Positions 34,616 to 46,910 of a DNA stretch of 64,000 bases are shown here, one piece after another. The notes under the pieces were generated by a model. That model had not been told where the DNA came from and searched no databases. It saw only the letters and a program-made list of their open reading frames with translations. This DNA is from Pseudozyma flocculosa PF-1 (lineage: Eukaryota > Basidiomycota > Ustilaginomycetes > Ustilaginales > Ustilaginaceae), in NCBI RefSeq assembly GCF_000417875.1, contig NW_006920888.1, forward strand, positions 324,103 to 388,102, read 5' to 3'. The first letter of the stretch is position 1, and each line of letters opens with the position of its first letter. A program made the translations under genes and the position numbers.

Positions 34616-35442
34616 GGTGGCCATTGCGCTCCACGCCGCGAGAGCGTCCAGTCGCGGGCGAAACAGCCAGGAGCAAGTCCCAACGACGGAGGAGCGGGCC
34701 GACGGGCGGGGGGGGGGGGGGGGGGGGGGAGAGTACGTACGAAACGGGACGACGTCGGCCGAGGCACGACGAGGGGTANNNNNNNNNNNNNNNNNNNNAC
34801 GGTACGGTACGGTACGGACGACGGACGACGACGGACGACGGACGACGAGAGCGGACAGCGAGCGNGGAGNGCGGGGGGGGGGGGGAAGGATATCAAAGGG
34901 CACATCGGCCGAGCATGCAGTGCGTCAACCGGAGTAAGAGAACACCGGAAAGCGTCCGCCGCACCAGCAAGCACCAAGACAGATCCAGTGACCTAGTATG
35001 CTGGCCTGGCGAGAATCGTGAATGACGATGAGCAGACAGCGCACGCTGCCGTTGAACCCCATGCGAATTGGCGAATGAGAACCGGGCGACGTCTCGCTCC
35101 CTTTCTGCCGAGGTGAACTGTCCACAACACAAGACGACATACTGAACGAGAACTGCCGATGTGCGAGCAGAGGGTCGAGCTTCAGGCAAAGGCACCAAAG
35201 TGTGGCGAGATGCTGGAGCGATTTTCGGGTCCGAGCTGGAGGGCAGCGCAAAGCAGCGGGCCGCGAGGCGGCCAGGCAGCCACACCTCCACACTCGTCGC
35301 TGCTGCGCCTTGCTCTTCTCGTCCCCACCATCTCGAGCCCCGCCATCCGTCTCTCACTTTGCCTGGTATCCCTATCTTCGTACGGCACAACGGGTCAGAT
35401 CCTGAATGCGCTGAGCGTCTGGCGTACGGAGCTCGATCGGCC
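34616..35442. other. Intergenic region with assembly gap and G homopolymers
   Basis: About 0.8 kb between the DUF4246 gene and MED8. It holds a run of 22 G at 34708-34729, 20 unknown bases at 34779-34798, GGTAC and GGACGAC short tandem repeats at about 34799-34860, two single unknown bases (34865 and 34870) and a 13-G run at 34873-34885. The right half probably holds the MED8 promoter and leader. Confidence 0.85.
34779..34798. other. Assembly gap (20 N)
   Basis: Twenty unknown bases between a 22-G tract and GGTAC repeats. The true length is unknown and the flanks may be misassembled. Confidence 0.98.
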
Positions 35443-36565
35443 ATGGCGACCGCCAAGAGGAACGCAGTGGCGCCGCCGCCTGGACCGCCCACGATGCCGC
35501 GGGTGCAGCCGCCCATCGACCACCTCCAGATCCTGCTGCAGCGCTTCGAGTCGCTCATCTCTTCCATAGTCACGCTGAGAGAAGAGACTCAGATGATACC
35601 CGGCATCGACGAATGGTGAGGCTGCGCTCTCTCCCCGCCGAGGTCATCATCGACCCAGACCTGGACTGAACTGGACTGGACTGAACTTGCCCGCCGGCTT
35701 CGCCTCCCCATCGCATCGCAGGCCCTCGCTGCTCAACCGGTACTCCAACCTCCTCTCGCACGCCTACTCGATCAATGCGTCCCTCCTTTCTGCATCGCCG
35801 CACTTTTTGTCGTCGCAGCTGATCGCCTTCAACAAGGTGCTCGAGGCCGAGGCCCGCAGTGCCAACCTCTACGCCGGCGTCGAGGAGAGCACCTCGGCCC
35901 TCTTTGGCGGCCTGCTCGGCGGGCGGAGCGGCGCTGCGGGAGGCGTTGAAGGCGACGACGACGTCAAGGCCACCGCCGACGGCCTGCCGGAACTCAGCTA
36001 CCGCGACGCCAAGAACCAGCTGCCCTCGTTGGTGGCCCACCCGCTGCTGCCCATCGCAGAGGAGAACCTCAACTTCCTCGGAGCCCTTCTGCGCACGGCC
36101 CCGGAGCCGCAGATCCTCGAACAGGAGCTGCAGCTGGTCCGCGAGTACGACGAGCAGGCTGCCGAAAAGCAGAGGCTCGAGGCCGAGGCCAACCCGGGTG
36201 TCCCCAGCCTGTCAGAGGCTGAGCAGCTCGACGAGGACATTGCGCAGCACGACGTCCTGGCACTCCGTGCGCTGCGCATGTGGTATCACATCCAGCAGGC
36301 GCCCGACGAGGACGGCAACGTCTTCAACCCGCGCGATCGATTGCCGCGTGAGGAAGACGAGCTGGAGAACGAGGAGGACGAGGACGACGACGACGGCGAC
36401 GAAGAAATGGGCGTGGGTGGTGCGACCGCCGCGGGACAAGCAGAAGACACGCCGGCCGAGAGGCGGAGGAGACTGCAGCGCCGCAAGGAGGCAGAGCGCA
36501 ACACATGGACGGCCGACAGCGTGGCTGCCTTCCTCCATGGCAAGCTGCCGGCCACGCAGCCTTGA
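35443..36565 (+). CDS. MED8: Mediator complex subunit 8
   Basis: Head-module subunit of Mediator, the RNA polymerase II coactivator. Two exons, join(35443..35615, 35722..36565), give 338 residues. The Med8 signature runs from IDHLQILLQRFESLISSIVTL through WPSLLNRYSNLLSHAYSIN (across the splice), SSQLIAFNKVL, and VAHPLLPIAEENLNFLGALLRT to ILEQELQLVREYDEQ. The C-terminal half is acidic (a long Asp/Glu run near 36370) and ends TADSVAAFLHGKLPATQP. A Gly-rich insert after ALFGGLLGG lies between the two helical regions. The intron is 106 bp with a GTGAGG donor and GCAG acceptor. Confidence 0.9.
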
Positions 36566-37997
36566 CTTGCACCTGTTCCAAGTTACCGGGCGACCGCGCG
36601 ACGAGTCTCGGAACGGAAGAGGGCCAACAGCATCTGCCATCGTCTCCAGACCAACTGCGGGGGGATCGTTCCGTCTCTCCACGGACTTCGCCCTACGCCA
36701 CTAGCTCATCCTTTTTCAAGCTCCTTTTTCTCCCTTGTTAAAGCTCTCGGGCGCGACCAAGCATCTACAGAACGGTCCAGGCCTTTGGCTTGGCCCCCGA
36801 GGCGGCGGAGCAAGACTCTCAGCGGCTCTCACGACCACCAGCTCTGCAGCTCGGCAGGCAGCATATGCCGGGTATATCGCAGGCGAGCTCGTTGAAGTTG
36901 GTCGCAAAGCAACGGACCAATCACGGACAAGTGCGGGCGGCGCGCAACATCGCCCTGGGGCCGCGCTCATCACGCGGGGTCGATCTGCGGCATCTCGACG
37001 TTTTCGGAGCCCGACAAGCAAGGGCAGGAAGCGAGCGAAGAGCGGACTGGCGGCCAGTCACGCCATATGGACACAAGGCATCGCTGCTGGCCGAGCGCAG
37101 GCAAAAGGACGGGACGGACGCGTTTCGCCCAGGCCATTGGCGTGGACCGAGTTCTCGGGTCGAGGTGGGCCGTACATACCGGTAGCCCTCACAAGCGGCG
37201 TGCAGCCGGCGCGCGCCGCCTGCGGCCGGACGCAGCCAGCGGAGAAGGGAATGCGAGCAGCTCCGCAAAGGCTCTGCGTGGTTGGGCGCCATGCTACTCC
37301 TGCCGCTGCCGCTGCTGGTGCTGCTGCCCTGTCCCCGTTTTATGGCGAGCCGGACGCATACCGCACGCTCCACGGCATGCAGTGCGCTGGCTGCATGCCG
37401 TACGCGGCCGCTCTTCGCTGATTCATTTCTGCGAGGAGGTGGTACGGTCCTCTTGCAAAAACGCAGATCTTTTCCATCTCCGCGCCGTTCCGGTCGACGT
37501 GCCTGCCTGCGGGACGAGCGGACACGCAAACGAGCAAGTGGACGGCCACCCGTTGCGCCAGGTCGGACGTGCACGCTAGCCAGCACTTGAAGACTGTCCG
37601 CTTTCTTCTATTGGACGGGGCGGGGACGCTCTCGCGAGCGGACGCAGCACATCGCCAGGCTCGTCAGGTCGCCCGCCTACAGCACCTGCAGGGCATCGGC
37701 GCCAGCGCGACAAGGCCGCGGCGGGCAGCATCAGCCTAAGCGCGGTCGCTGTGCAATGCAGGCAGACAGACGGGCAGGAGGGCCGTACCTAGCCGCAAAG
37801 GAAAACGTGGACGCGATCGTCAAGAGAGCGGGACAGCCTCGACCGACGCACCTCCTTTATCGTCGTGCGGTGCCTACGAGCAAGCAGGCCAGGACAAGCC
37901 CGACCTAGCCAAGCCAAGCCGGGCGATCGGACGAGACAGCACCCAGTCCCTTGGCGAGACCAGTCCGAGCGGCCTCTTGCGGCCATCCTCCTCGACC

Positions 37998-38040
37998 GGT
38001 ACGAATCTGAGTTCAAGACTGGTACGAACCTGAGTTCAAG
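37998..38040 (+). repeat. Short direct repeat, two copies
   Basis: Two 20-base units with the core ACGAAYCTGAGTTCAAG start 23 bases apart (37998 and 38021) and differ at one position. It lies in the gene-poor block, and no protein frame explains it. Confidence 0.8.
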
Positions 38041-40094
38041 GTTCTGCAGCCTCGTTTGGCAAGGCTGCAGAGGCGCTTGACGAGGCCGTCCTTCGTCAAG
38101 AGGACGGAGCCAAGTCGCGACGCATGGGCAAGGCCACCGACCGCCGACCGTCTATGTCCGTCCTGGGCCTTCTTCGCTGGAAGCAAGCCGCGATTCGTGG
38201 CGCCTCGCTAGGCCCGAATACCCACGCTGCGCCGCACGCCTGCTGGAGCGGCGTAGCGTACGTCTCCTCAGGGACGGGAGCGCTAGACCAGGGGGAAGTG
38301 CTCGAGTCCATCTCCGACGATGCCGTGCATCTGCTGCTGCTGCTGCTGCTTGCGTCGGGGTAGAATAATAGCCGCGCGCGCGCCTGCCTGCAGGCCGTAA
38401 CACATAGCGACGCAGAAAGGGGGTCCGTGGCTTTCCGCGGCCTTTCCGCGCGTTCGAATTGGGACGCCTGGACGACGACGCCGCTGCTCTCCTTTGTGTT
38501 CGTCGGCCGTCGGGCGCCGCTGGCTCCTCGAGACGCAGCATTTGTTCAAAGGCAGCAAGCAAGCCGCCAACGCGCCTCTTCGAAGCTGCGTACCGTAACG
38601 CCCTTGCCTCTCGTCCGCCGTTGGCTTCATTGTGCGTCGAGAGACGTTCAAGATTCGGCGAAAAGCGGCGCTTGTCGTGCAGAGGGAGGCGGCCAACGGA
38701 TGGCGCCGGGCCTACTCGATGGTGAATCAGCAGCAGCTGCGGCGGCGGCGGCGGCCGTCGTGATGGTCCAGACCACGTCGACGTTGTCGCGGTCGTGGTT
38801 CGTGGTTTGTGGCCATGGTCGTCGACGCTCCGCCTGGTCCGAATTCCAGGTTGATGCGCGCGCGCGCGCTTTAAAAGTCGAAAAAGGAGCGGGCGCGGCG
38901 GCTATTTGAATTCCCAGGCGCGCCAGGTTGGTTCTCTGTAATGGGGCTTGAGGCGGTTTGTATTCCGTCTTGGCGGGCACGGCGGGCCCTCGCCCTCGGG
39001 ATTTTCTAGTGGCGCTCGGCGTTCCAAGTTGGCGAAATTGCGGGCCAGGGCCTAGACCGAGGGCCGGACCGGCTTCCGTTCCGACTGTCAAAGGCCGGCC
39101 GGAGGTGGGCCACGACGGGGCCCTAGGGTCCCCGACCCCCGCCCAGCAAGCCTGCTTGCTTGCTTTCTTGGCCTGCTTCGGCGTCGGCGGCGGCGGCGGA
39201 GGCACCAGCGATGTGGCTGTGAGTGAGCTTGACGAACGAACCAACTCACGAACCCGAACCAGGCACCCGGTCGCTTGGTTGTGGGGCCGCTTAACCTTGC
39301 TTGTTGGGCCGAACGACAGCGTAGCAGGCAGGGTCTGGACCACGAGCGTGCGCTGCCAGGCTTGATCTGGTCTGCTGGCTGCTTGCTCGAACGCTCCGCG
39401 TATGGCCGTGCTGACCGTGCTGTGCATGGCACACATCTCCTTCTCTCCCCTCCGTCGATGTGTAGGTGGCGTCGAGCAGGCTGGTGGCGAATGCTGAGCT
39501 GGCGTTGCTTGCTGCTGCCGTGCCGTGCTCACGGTGCTGCCAGCGAGCATCGATCTCGATGGTGTCCGGTTACAGATCGAGTGCGATCGTGACCAAGATC
39601 GAGAGCCTCACTTTTCGACGACCTGCTGGTCCGTCGGTGCTGGCTCGCCAGGCCAGGCTCGAATCGGAATCGCACCCAGGCAGCCACCGCGACGGGGTCG
39701 ACCTCATGCCGGCGTTTGGAAAAAGGCGACAAAAGGCGAGCGCGTCCCGCGCAGAAAAGGTTCCAGGCCCTCGCCCAAAAAACGGAGCCACCGCAGCCCA
39801 CCAGCAGGCAGAAGGCAGGCGGGCAAAAGGTTTCTGCTTGCCACCAACGGCGCGGGCAGGGGTACGGTACGACGACAGCACACGCACGCACGTAGGTGCG
39901 GTACCTCTGGGCAGATGCTTAACCTTGAGCCCGGCACGCACGAGCAGCTGATGATCGGACCCACAAAGCTGGCTCACTAGCCAAGCTAGGGCAGGGCAAG
40001 GCAAGGAAGCAGGCAGGTGCGGCGGCCAGCGGGCGAGCTGTCGCCTTCCACCGCCTTTCTCCGTCCCTCCCAAACTGCTCCTCATCCTCGCCCT

Positions 40095-40755
40095 ACGGTA
40101 CCTTACCGGTATCGTCCGTATGATCTCGTCGCGGTACGGCAGGCAGCTTACCTGTCAGAGGCCAGGTGAGTAGCGGGCATCCCCCGTAACTGCAATCACG
40201 GTACATACGGTACCTACCGTACCAATTTGACGGCGATCCACCCCACTTCGGGTTCGGCCGTCGTTTCCAAACTCGTCTTCGTATCTGTCCCTCGCAGCCA
40301 GCATCGTACCCACATGCTCCGTCAGGGACTCGCGACCGTACACCTGGCACGTACGGCGAGGCGGAGGCGAGTGTCCGCGACGATCCGAGATCTCGGAACG
40401 GTGAGCAAGCTGGCTCGGCCTCGACGTCGAGATGGCTCCCGCTTCGACGCCGCAGCGGACCTCGGATTCAGCAGCATGCGATACGGTACGCCTCACTTTG
40501 TACGTGTCGTTGCCGATCAACATCAAGTCGCAGCGACCAGCGTCGCTGTGACAGCGCTAGCCCTTATCCCGACACGTACGGTCTCTCCGCGGCACAGCCG
40601 ACCTGCAGTCACTCACCATCAAGGCTGGACTCTCACGGCGATCGAGGCTGGATGAATGGCCGACGGCGAGTGCGGCTGCTTTAGCGTGCTTTGCTACATG
40701 GCACCGGTACAGTACTGGCACCTGGAGGGAAAGGCGCTTGTGGTACCGGTACCTG
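40095..40755. repeat. Cluster of GGTACC/GGTACGG palindromic motifs
   Basis: GGTACC occurs at 40097, 40209, 40742 and 40748, with many GGTACGG, CCGTACC and TACGGTAC relatives between. Further copies lie at about 39861-39905 and at 42217. Such density of one palindrome is not seen in the coding parts of the window. Confidence 0.65.
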
Positions 40756-41723
40756 CCTGTGTGCCTACACCACCGCACGAGGAGCCGTTCGATGATGGCC
40801 GTCGCCCTTTTGTCGGCAAAACCTTGGCACGAGGGCATCGACGTTTGGCGGGTTTTGTGTGGTGAGGCGCGCCCAGGCATCTGGGTCCACCTTCTAGGCT
40901 CGACGCTAGGCTTTTTACTGGCTCGCCGGCTCGCCGGGTTTCCTCGGTCCTGTCTGCCTCGTGCCCTTCTTGCGCACCGCAAAGCGAGCGACGAGCCAAC
41001 CATGCAGGCGGCCGCACAGCACCGCTTCCGAGAGGCCGGATGATCAAGATCGAAACCCCACGCCCCGGATCGGCCAGTCCAGACATGCTTGCCGGTAGGC
41101 TTGCCTGGTTCGGGTGGGTCGCTCGCTCGCCCCTTTGCTTGCCTGCCCTCCCCCGTCCCTGCCCTGACCTATCCTGCGATGCGGGTATCCGCGGCGGGGG
41201 TTTCGCGGCCTGCTCTCGCTCTCAGTCGGCCTGCATCGAGGCAGATCGCACCACGGCGGGTAAGTACCTCCTCAGCGTGGCCCACAAGGTGAGCCAATTG
41301 TAGGCAAGTACAAGCACAAGAGGCCTGGCCCGCAGGGTTCTGGATCTTGTCACACAAGCTAGACGGCAAAGGGCGTCGGCGACGAGGAGGCAGGGGCGGC
41401 GACAGGCGGCAGCGGAAGGGTGCCGTTGCGTGGCGTATGAACCTCCCCCCTGTGTACGCACAGTCAAAGTCATGGCCACGCCCCGCCGCCAGACGAGGTC
41501 GACCGCCTCAGGCCCTGCTGGTTCCTGAAATCTCGGTCTGCCCGCCGCCGTCTGTTGACATCGCGACAGGGCGACCTCCTCATACCGCACGGGGACGGGG
41601 CGGAGGGAAAAGGATGCAGCCGATGGCATGGTCGCTTGGTTCCCCGACCGAGGTTCTCGACTCGGATTGCCGTGCTCACCCCAGCAGCCCTGCCTGCCGC
41701 TTGCTTCCTGCTCGTCTGAAGCG

Positions 41724-41747
41724 CCCCCCCCCCCCCCCCCCCCCCCC
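41724..41747 (+). repeat. Poly-C tract, 24 bases
   Basis: Uninterrupted run of 24 C, ending at an ATG. Its length is likely unreliable in short-read data. A 22-G tract lies next to the assembly gap at 34.7 kb. Confidence 0.95.
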
Positions 41748-43362
41748 ATGTCCATGCAGGACTGACTGACGACCTCTAACGAGCGAACAATAGGCCGCCA
41801 TCCATTCACCGTGACCCGACCTCGGGGGGCGCCACTGCTGTATGTCCAACCCGTCCCAACCCAACCCATCCCGCCTTCATCTTCTCCCGTTGCCCCCTTC
41901 CTCGTCCCGACCTCTCTTGGTCGCGGCAGGCACCCAGTTTAGCCTTTCCCGCATCCGCTCGCCTTGGCACCTCATCAATCATCCGCTCGCCAGCCCCCTC
42001 GACGTCCTCGGACCCACCAGCGACAATGACCGCAGAAGGCAGCTCCTCCGCCACCACCACCACCACCCACAACAACGACAACAATAAGCCGCTCCGCTCC
42101 GCTGCTGCCGCTGCCGCTGCCGTCGCCGTACCACGATTAGCCGCCACAGTAGAGCTGATCTGCCCTCTCCTGCCCCTCGACCGAAAGGTCTGGACCCTGG
42201 CCTTTGGCATCTTGTGGTACCTACCGTACCTACCGAAACTACCCGCGACTCTTCCCGGCTGCGACGGCGTCGGCGTCAATGGCCACCGAGCCTCGCGCCG
42301 TACCGTTCTTTTTTACTAGGCTCGGCGTCGACCTCCTCCTCTTTCCCTTTTACCACTACCTGCCGACCGTCCGCCGATCCGGATCGTTTCCCGCTGTACG
42401 CTGCTCCACGTCGCCTTGCCCTCGGTCTCCTCGACCGGTAACGGGGACCCCCGCACTTGCAGCGCCGTCCTGCAGCCCTGGCTCCACCGACGGGCCATCC
42501 GACAGCTTCAGTCCCTGTCGCCGTCTCCGAGGGGACAAACAGTCCGCCGCCTCTCTGCTTCAGTCGCCGCCTTGCTCGCCCGGATCGGCGAAGCTGCCTT
42601 CGATAGCGCGCACACCTCTTCGAACGACAGCCGGCAACTGTTCTCCCCTCTGCGCTTCGGTCATGTCCTTTGCCCTGCTTCCCTGGTCGCCAGCACCTAA
42701 CATGCTGCCGACTGCCGACGGGGTCCCCTAGTCCTATCACTCTCGACCGGCTTCACTCTTTCTTCGATACTCCCACCCCATCGCCTTTCCCCTCCCAGGT
42801 AGCAGCCGGTGGCTCCCAACCGCCATCCTACCAAGATTCTCACGGCCAACTCGCCAGCACCCTCCTCTCACCTTGGCTCTTCTCCTTGTCCATAGCCGTG
42901 TACCACCACAAACGACATCACCAGCTCCGCCTAACCCTCCTTGTCGCCACCGACACCTCCGCCGCCAGCTCTTCTTTGTCGCCATCGCCACCGGAGACAA
43001 GGAAGCCGATTTCTTCCCAGCGTCGCCACCGCCCTCGTCGACAGCTCTCTCTCTCTTCCGCCATCACAGTACCTTGCTGCCTGGCACCTAGCCACCGTCA
43101 CTTCCACCGTCACCCCCTCCATCGTCTCCAGCTCCGCGAGAGGGCCTGCGTTCCTGTCCACGCCGACCTCGCCATACTCTCGCTGCGCTTCCTCTGATCT
43201 ACCTGTCGGTCCTGCTTCCCGAGGCTCCGACGCCACCCTACTTGCAAGCTGTCGCCGCCGCCGCATCGCGGTGGAAAAGCCGTCAAGATCTCGGTCGCCT
43301 GCCTAGCACCTCGTCCACTTGGGTGGACCGACGACCCAACCGGGTTCCGCGGTCGCTCTGCG

Positions 43363-45400
43363 ATGCAAGATGACCGGCCCGGGACTCAGCGCCCGGGGCC
43401 CTCTTCGGCATCGAGGGCTGCTGAGGCCTATGGCCACTCGCTCTCTGCGCCTCCGACCAACGGTCGCCACACCGACCGTGGCATCGGAAGCAGTCGCTAC
43501 ACTGCACCCCACTCGGTCTCGTCGCCCGCGACTCCGCAATCCCAACAGCGTGGAGAGGCCAGCAGCGACAGGCTGCGGTACGACGGCTTCGGCCCTGGAT
43601 CCGGCTACGGCGAGTCCAGCAGCAACGGCAACGGCCACGGTACCGAAAGCGGGGCAGGCGGTGGCCACACGGTGCTTGCAAGCTACCCGCGCCTTCGGAA
43701 CCAGTCCGAGTGGATCCAGCTCCCGAGCGTCAGCTATGGACTCTCGCTCTACGGAGAAGCCCCGCTGCGCGAGCCCCTCTTCTCGCTCGCCATCCGGCAG
43801 CAGACCAAGCGGGGCCTGGCCATCGGAAGCAGCCAGATGGCACTGCGGACAGGTGAGAGCCCTCGAGGACCCAAACGGACCACGTCTGGCCTCCCGACAT
43901 CCGCTGCTTTCCCAAGCAACCATTCGCTGAGCACCGAACCCCTTTCCCTCGCCTTGTTCTTCCCTCCCGGCCTCCGACACCGCAGCACGATCGATCCCAC
44001 TGGATCCTCCTCCGGTCTGCGAGCTGCTGATGAACCGCAGCGGCGACGAGCACACGCTGTCGCTGCCCGAAGTCTTTGTACGTGCCCAGCTGGTCAAGGC
44101 CGAGGAGCCCTACGACGAGGTGCTCCCGGATGCCCGGAGAAACGAGCCCCTGGTTGGCGACACGGTCCAGAGCCCATTCAACTCGCGCATCGAGTCGAGG
44201 GAGGACCAGTGCTTCTTTGTCTTCAAGGAGATGGGCGTCCGGGTCAAGGGCATCTACCGGATCCGCTTCGACCTCTTCGATCGGGTCTCGCTCTTGATCC
44301 GCAGGGTGGCCTCGGTCTACAGCGATGCGTTCGAGGTCCACGAGCGACGCAAGCACCCCGGCCTCGGCGCCTCTTCGTCCCTCATGGACGCCCTGGTGGA
44401 CCGCGGCATGAAGTACAAGCTGCGCAAGCCCATCAACCCCAAGGTGGTCGGCAAGAAGCGCAAGCCCGACCAGGACGACGGCTACGCGGAAGCCAACCCT
44501 GCGCCGCCGCTACCTGCGCCGCCGCTCTACGCTCGCTACGTCAACGCCGGCGCATACGGCCGCGGAGATGCGGTGCCGTCCGATGCTGTGGCCCACTGGC
44601 GATCGTCGCAAGCCTACGACCGACCGAGCGCGGCGATGCATCATCCGCAGGGCGGCTGGGGGCAGCCTGACGCCCGCTACGGGTCCATGGCGATGCCTGC
44701 GAGGGAGGCCGCGGATCGCTTCCGGCCGACGATGCCGCGCTGGAACCCAGAAGGCGCTGCTGGTCCCCGTCACCACCAGGCTGCAGACGAGAATGGTTAC
44801 GCGTCGTCGTACCACGGTGCTGCACAAGCGTCGTCGGGAATGACGGCGACGGCGACGGCGACGGGCGCAGCGACAAAGAGGGTGGCGACGATGCTACCGC
44901 CGCCTCCTGACCGCATCCCGTTCGGCGATGGGCGAATGCTCCGTGCACCGGCACCGATGGACGCGCCTTACCTTCGACGGCCTAGCCTGCCCGACCGCAA
45001 CTCGTCGTCGTCGCTGGGGTCCGGCTCGAGCTTTACGACGACGTCGGTAACGGGTCGGCCCGCGTCGTCGGTTTACGGTTCGGTGACTCCCAGCCCGTAC
45101 ACCTCTACCAGCGACGAGGCAAAATCCTGCACGCCACCCGTACCCACTCTTCCGCCGTCTTCGTCGTCGGCGGCTACGAGGACCAAGCTGCCTGGATTCG
45201 CCTCGCTGATGGATTCGGCCCAGCTCGGGCCGTCGACATCGTCATCGTCGTCGTCGGCTTCGCCGATGCCGCCCTACGCGCAGCGGCCCAGCAGCCGCTC
45301 GCCGCCGTGGTTCGCGCGACCCCTGGACAGCCAGCACGACGCCAAGCGGAGGGCCAGCGATCCTCGCTTCCCGGAACGCTCCTCGCACTTCCGCTCCTAG
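43363..45400 (+). CDS. Velvet-domain transcriptional regulator
   Basis: Fungal developmental regulator with a velvet DNA-binding/dimerisation fold. Two exons, join(43363..43852, 43986..45400), give 634 residues. A Ser/Gly-rich N-tail of about 130 residues precedes the domain at about 138-320: PLFSLAIRQQTKRG, then (across the splice) SIPLDPPPVCELLMN, LSLPEVFVRAQLV, CFFVFKEMGVRVKGIYRIRFDLF and SVYSDAFEVHERRKHPG. A loop insert (about 30 residues between YDEVLPDARR and SREDQ) is typical of the family. After the domain comes a KKRKPDQDD basic cluster, a plausible nuclear signal, and a long Ser/Pro/Ala-rich tail. It resembles VosA/VelB or the smut Umv proteins more than VeA, but I cannot assign the subtype. 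Confidence 0.93.
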
Positions 45401-46870
45401 CCCGGCCTCTCAGAGTGCCCCGATACACGCACGGCTCGTTCGACCGGTCGCACCCGACCTTGACCTCCATCCTGTCCTCGGCCTCAAGCTTCGTCTTGAT
45501 ACACCGCAGCCACAGTCCTGCTCGACATCCGGCTTCCCATCCTCTGCCTCGTTCTCACACTCCTGTCCGACATCCTCCACGGGCCCTGCACCCGTGCATA
45601 TTCGCTTCGCCTTTCCCCCCCTGGGCTTGTCTTCTCTCGAGCCTCTCTTGATCTCCAGCCTTCGCCCTGCTCCTCGTCGCCCTCCTCTTCCTATAGCTCT
45701 CTGTACTCCTGCCTGGTCACGGGATGTAGACATAGATTCCCGTCTCTTTCCCTTTCGTCCCGCTCGTCTCTCTCGCCATCGTCGTCGTCGCCGTCGTCGT
45801 CGTTGTCGTCGTCTTTCTCGCATCGCAGCAACCTCTAGCAATCTGCAGAAAAACACGCGAAGGAACGCGCCTCGCACCGCAGCGGCATCAGCCGGCCTGC
45901 CCATGGCGATCCGTTGTGTGTGGTTCAAAAGGGGGGTCGCCAGCCTGCCAAACCGGACGGGCGACGGCCATGATGGCATGGCAGAGCAACAGAACCGGCG
46001 GCTTGGACCCACGCCGCTGCGCTGTCGGGCAGGGTCCGGGCCGCTGTTTGCCCCGTCTGCCCGCCGACGCACCGGCGGCCGCCGGCCGGCGCGAAAAAAA
46101 GGTTGAGGCCAGAGAGCCAGGCGAGGCAGGCTGGCTGGGCGGCCTGCCCGGGAGGCCAGCCTTGGCTTGGCCAGCAGACAGGCAGGCCGGGCTAGGCCTG
46201 ATCACGCCGGTTTAGCCGAGCTTGGCTGGACCCCGTCGACCGATGCAAAGTCCCGGCCGGTGGGCGAAGCAAGCAAGGGTACGGTGGCAGCTCAGGCAGG
46301 CAGGCAGGCTGCCGGACCTTCCGATGGATCGCGGGCGACGACGTCGACTCGGCCCCCGGATACGCGCGAAGTCGAGCCAGCCAGCTGCTCGATTCCCTGC
46401 TGTACATACGGCACCGTAGGCGCCCGTAGGACAAGACGAAACGAGTTTGGGAGCAGGCCGGCTCGACGTCCAAACGGACGGGAACCATCCCCAGAAGAGG
46501 CGGGGTCTGCCCATCCGCTTGCTTGCTTGCTTGCCTGCCTGCTTGCTTGCCTGCCTGCTTGCTTGCTTTGCTCGCTCGTGCGGCGGCGGTCGCCTGCCTG
46601 CCTGCTGGCCGCCTGCACCGGCCGATCCGGGATATCGTGCGTGTGTGCAGCGCGCCCGCCGTTGCCGCCAGGCAGGCAGCCAGGCCAAATCGAAACTCCT
46701 AGTTAGCCTGCTGATCCAGGGCCGCGGCCTGGTCAGGGCAGGCCGACGCCGACGATTTGGAACTCTGCTTCGTGCGCGGGCGGGCGCCCGCCGCTTGATC
46801 TGCGCGACGGATCGCGGGCGGCGGAGAGGAAGGGGCCCAACCCGGGCGCAGAAACCGTCGGGCCTTAGCT

Positions 46871-46872
46871 TG

Positions 46873-46908
<36 letters not shown>

Positions 46909-46910
46909 CC
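46871..46910 (+). repeat. TGCC tetranucleotide microsatellite
   Basis: Ten uninterrupted copies of TGCC in the kinase upstream region. A related, interrupted TTGC/CTGC tract lies at 46517-46569. Confidence 0.9.

Larger units (their letters stand above)
36566..43362. other. Gene-poor block, about 6.8 kb
   Basis: No ORF on either strand here shows a domain, a membrane pattern or an ordered exon chain. The longest candidates (plus 36735-37421, minus 38648-39550, plus 40227-40655, minus 41222-41869, minus 42276-42740) are Ala/Arg/Pro-biased shadows of GC-rich sequence. Present instead are a 23-base-spaced direct repeat at 37998-38040, a CTG run at 38331-38350, GGTACC-type palindromes concentrated at 39.86-40.76 kb and again at 42.2 kb, and a 24-C tract at 41724-41747. 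The last 1.5 kb is CT-rich with several ATGs and probably contains the velvet leader. An unannotated non-coding RNA is possible but not shown. Confidence 0.6.

Noticed and set aside
38648..39550. 300-codon frame on the minus strand in the gene-poor block
   Set aside because: Composition is dominated by Ala, Pro, Ser and Arg with poly-Ala and poly-Pro runs. No domain, and the starting codon is not supported by context.
42026..42319. 97-codon ATG frame with a hydrophobic end upstream of the velvet gene
   Set aside because: It could be a uORF of the velvet leader, but there is no homology, and the GGTACC-type repeat falls within it. Too weak to list as a gene.
46510..46910. Repeat tracts considered as a CRISPR-like array or telomere-like repeat
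   Set aside because: They are simple tetranucleotide microsatellites without spacers; the organism is eukaryotic, and no TTAGGG-type array is present.
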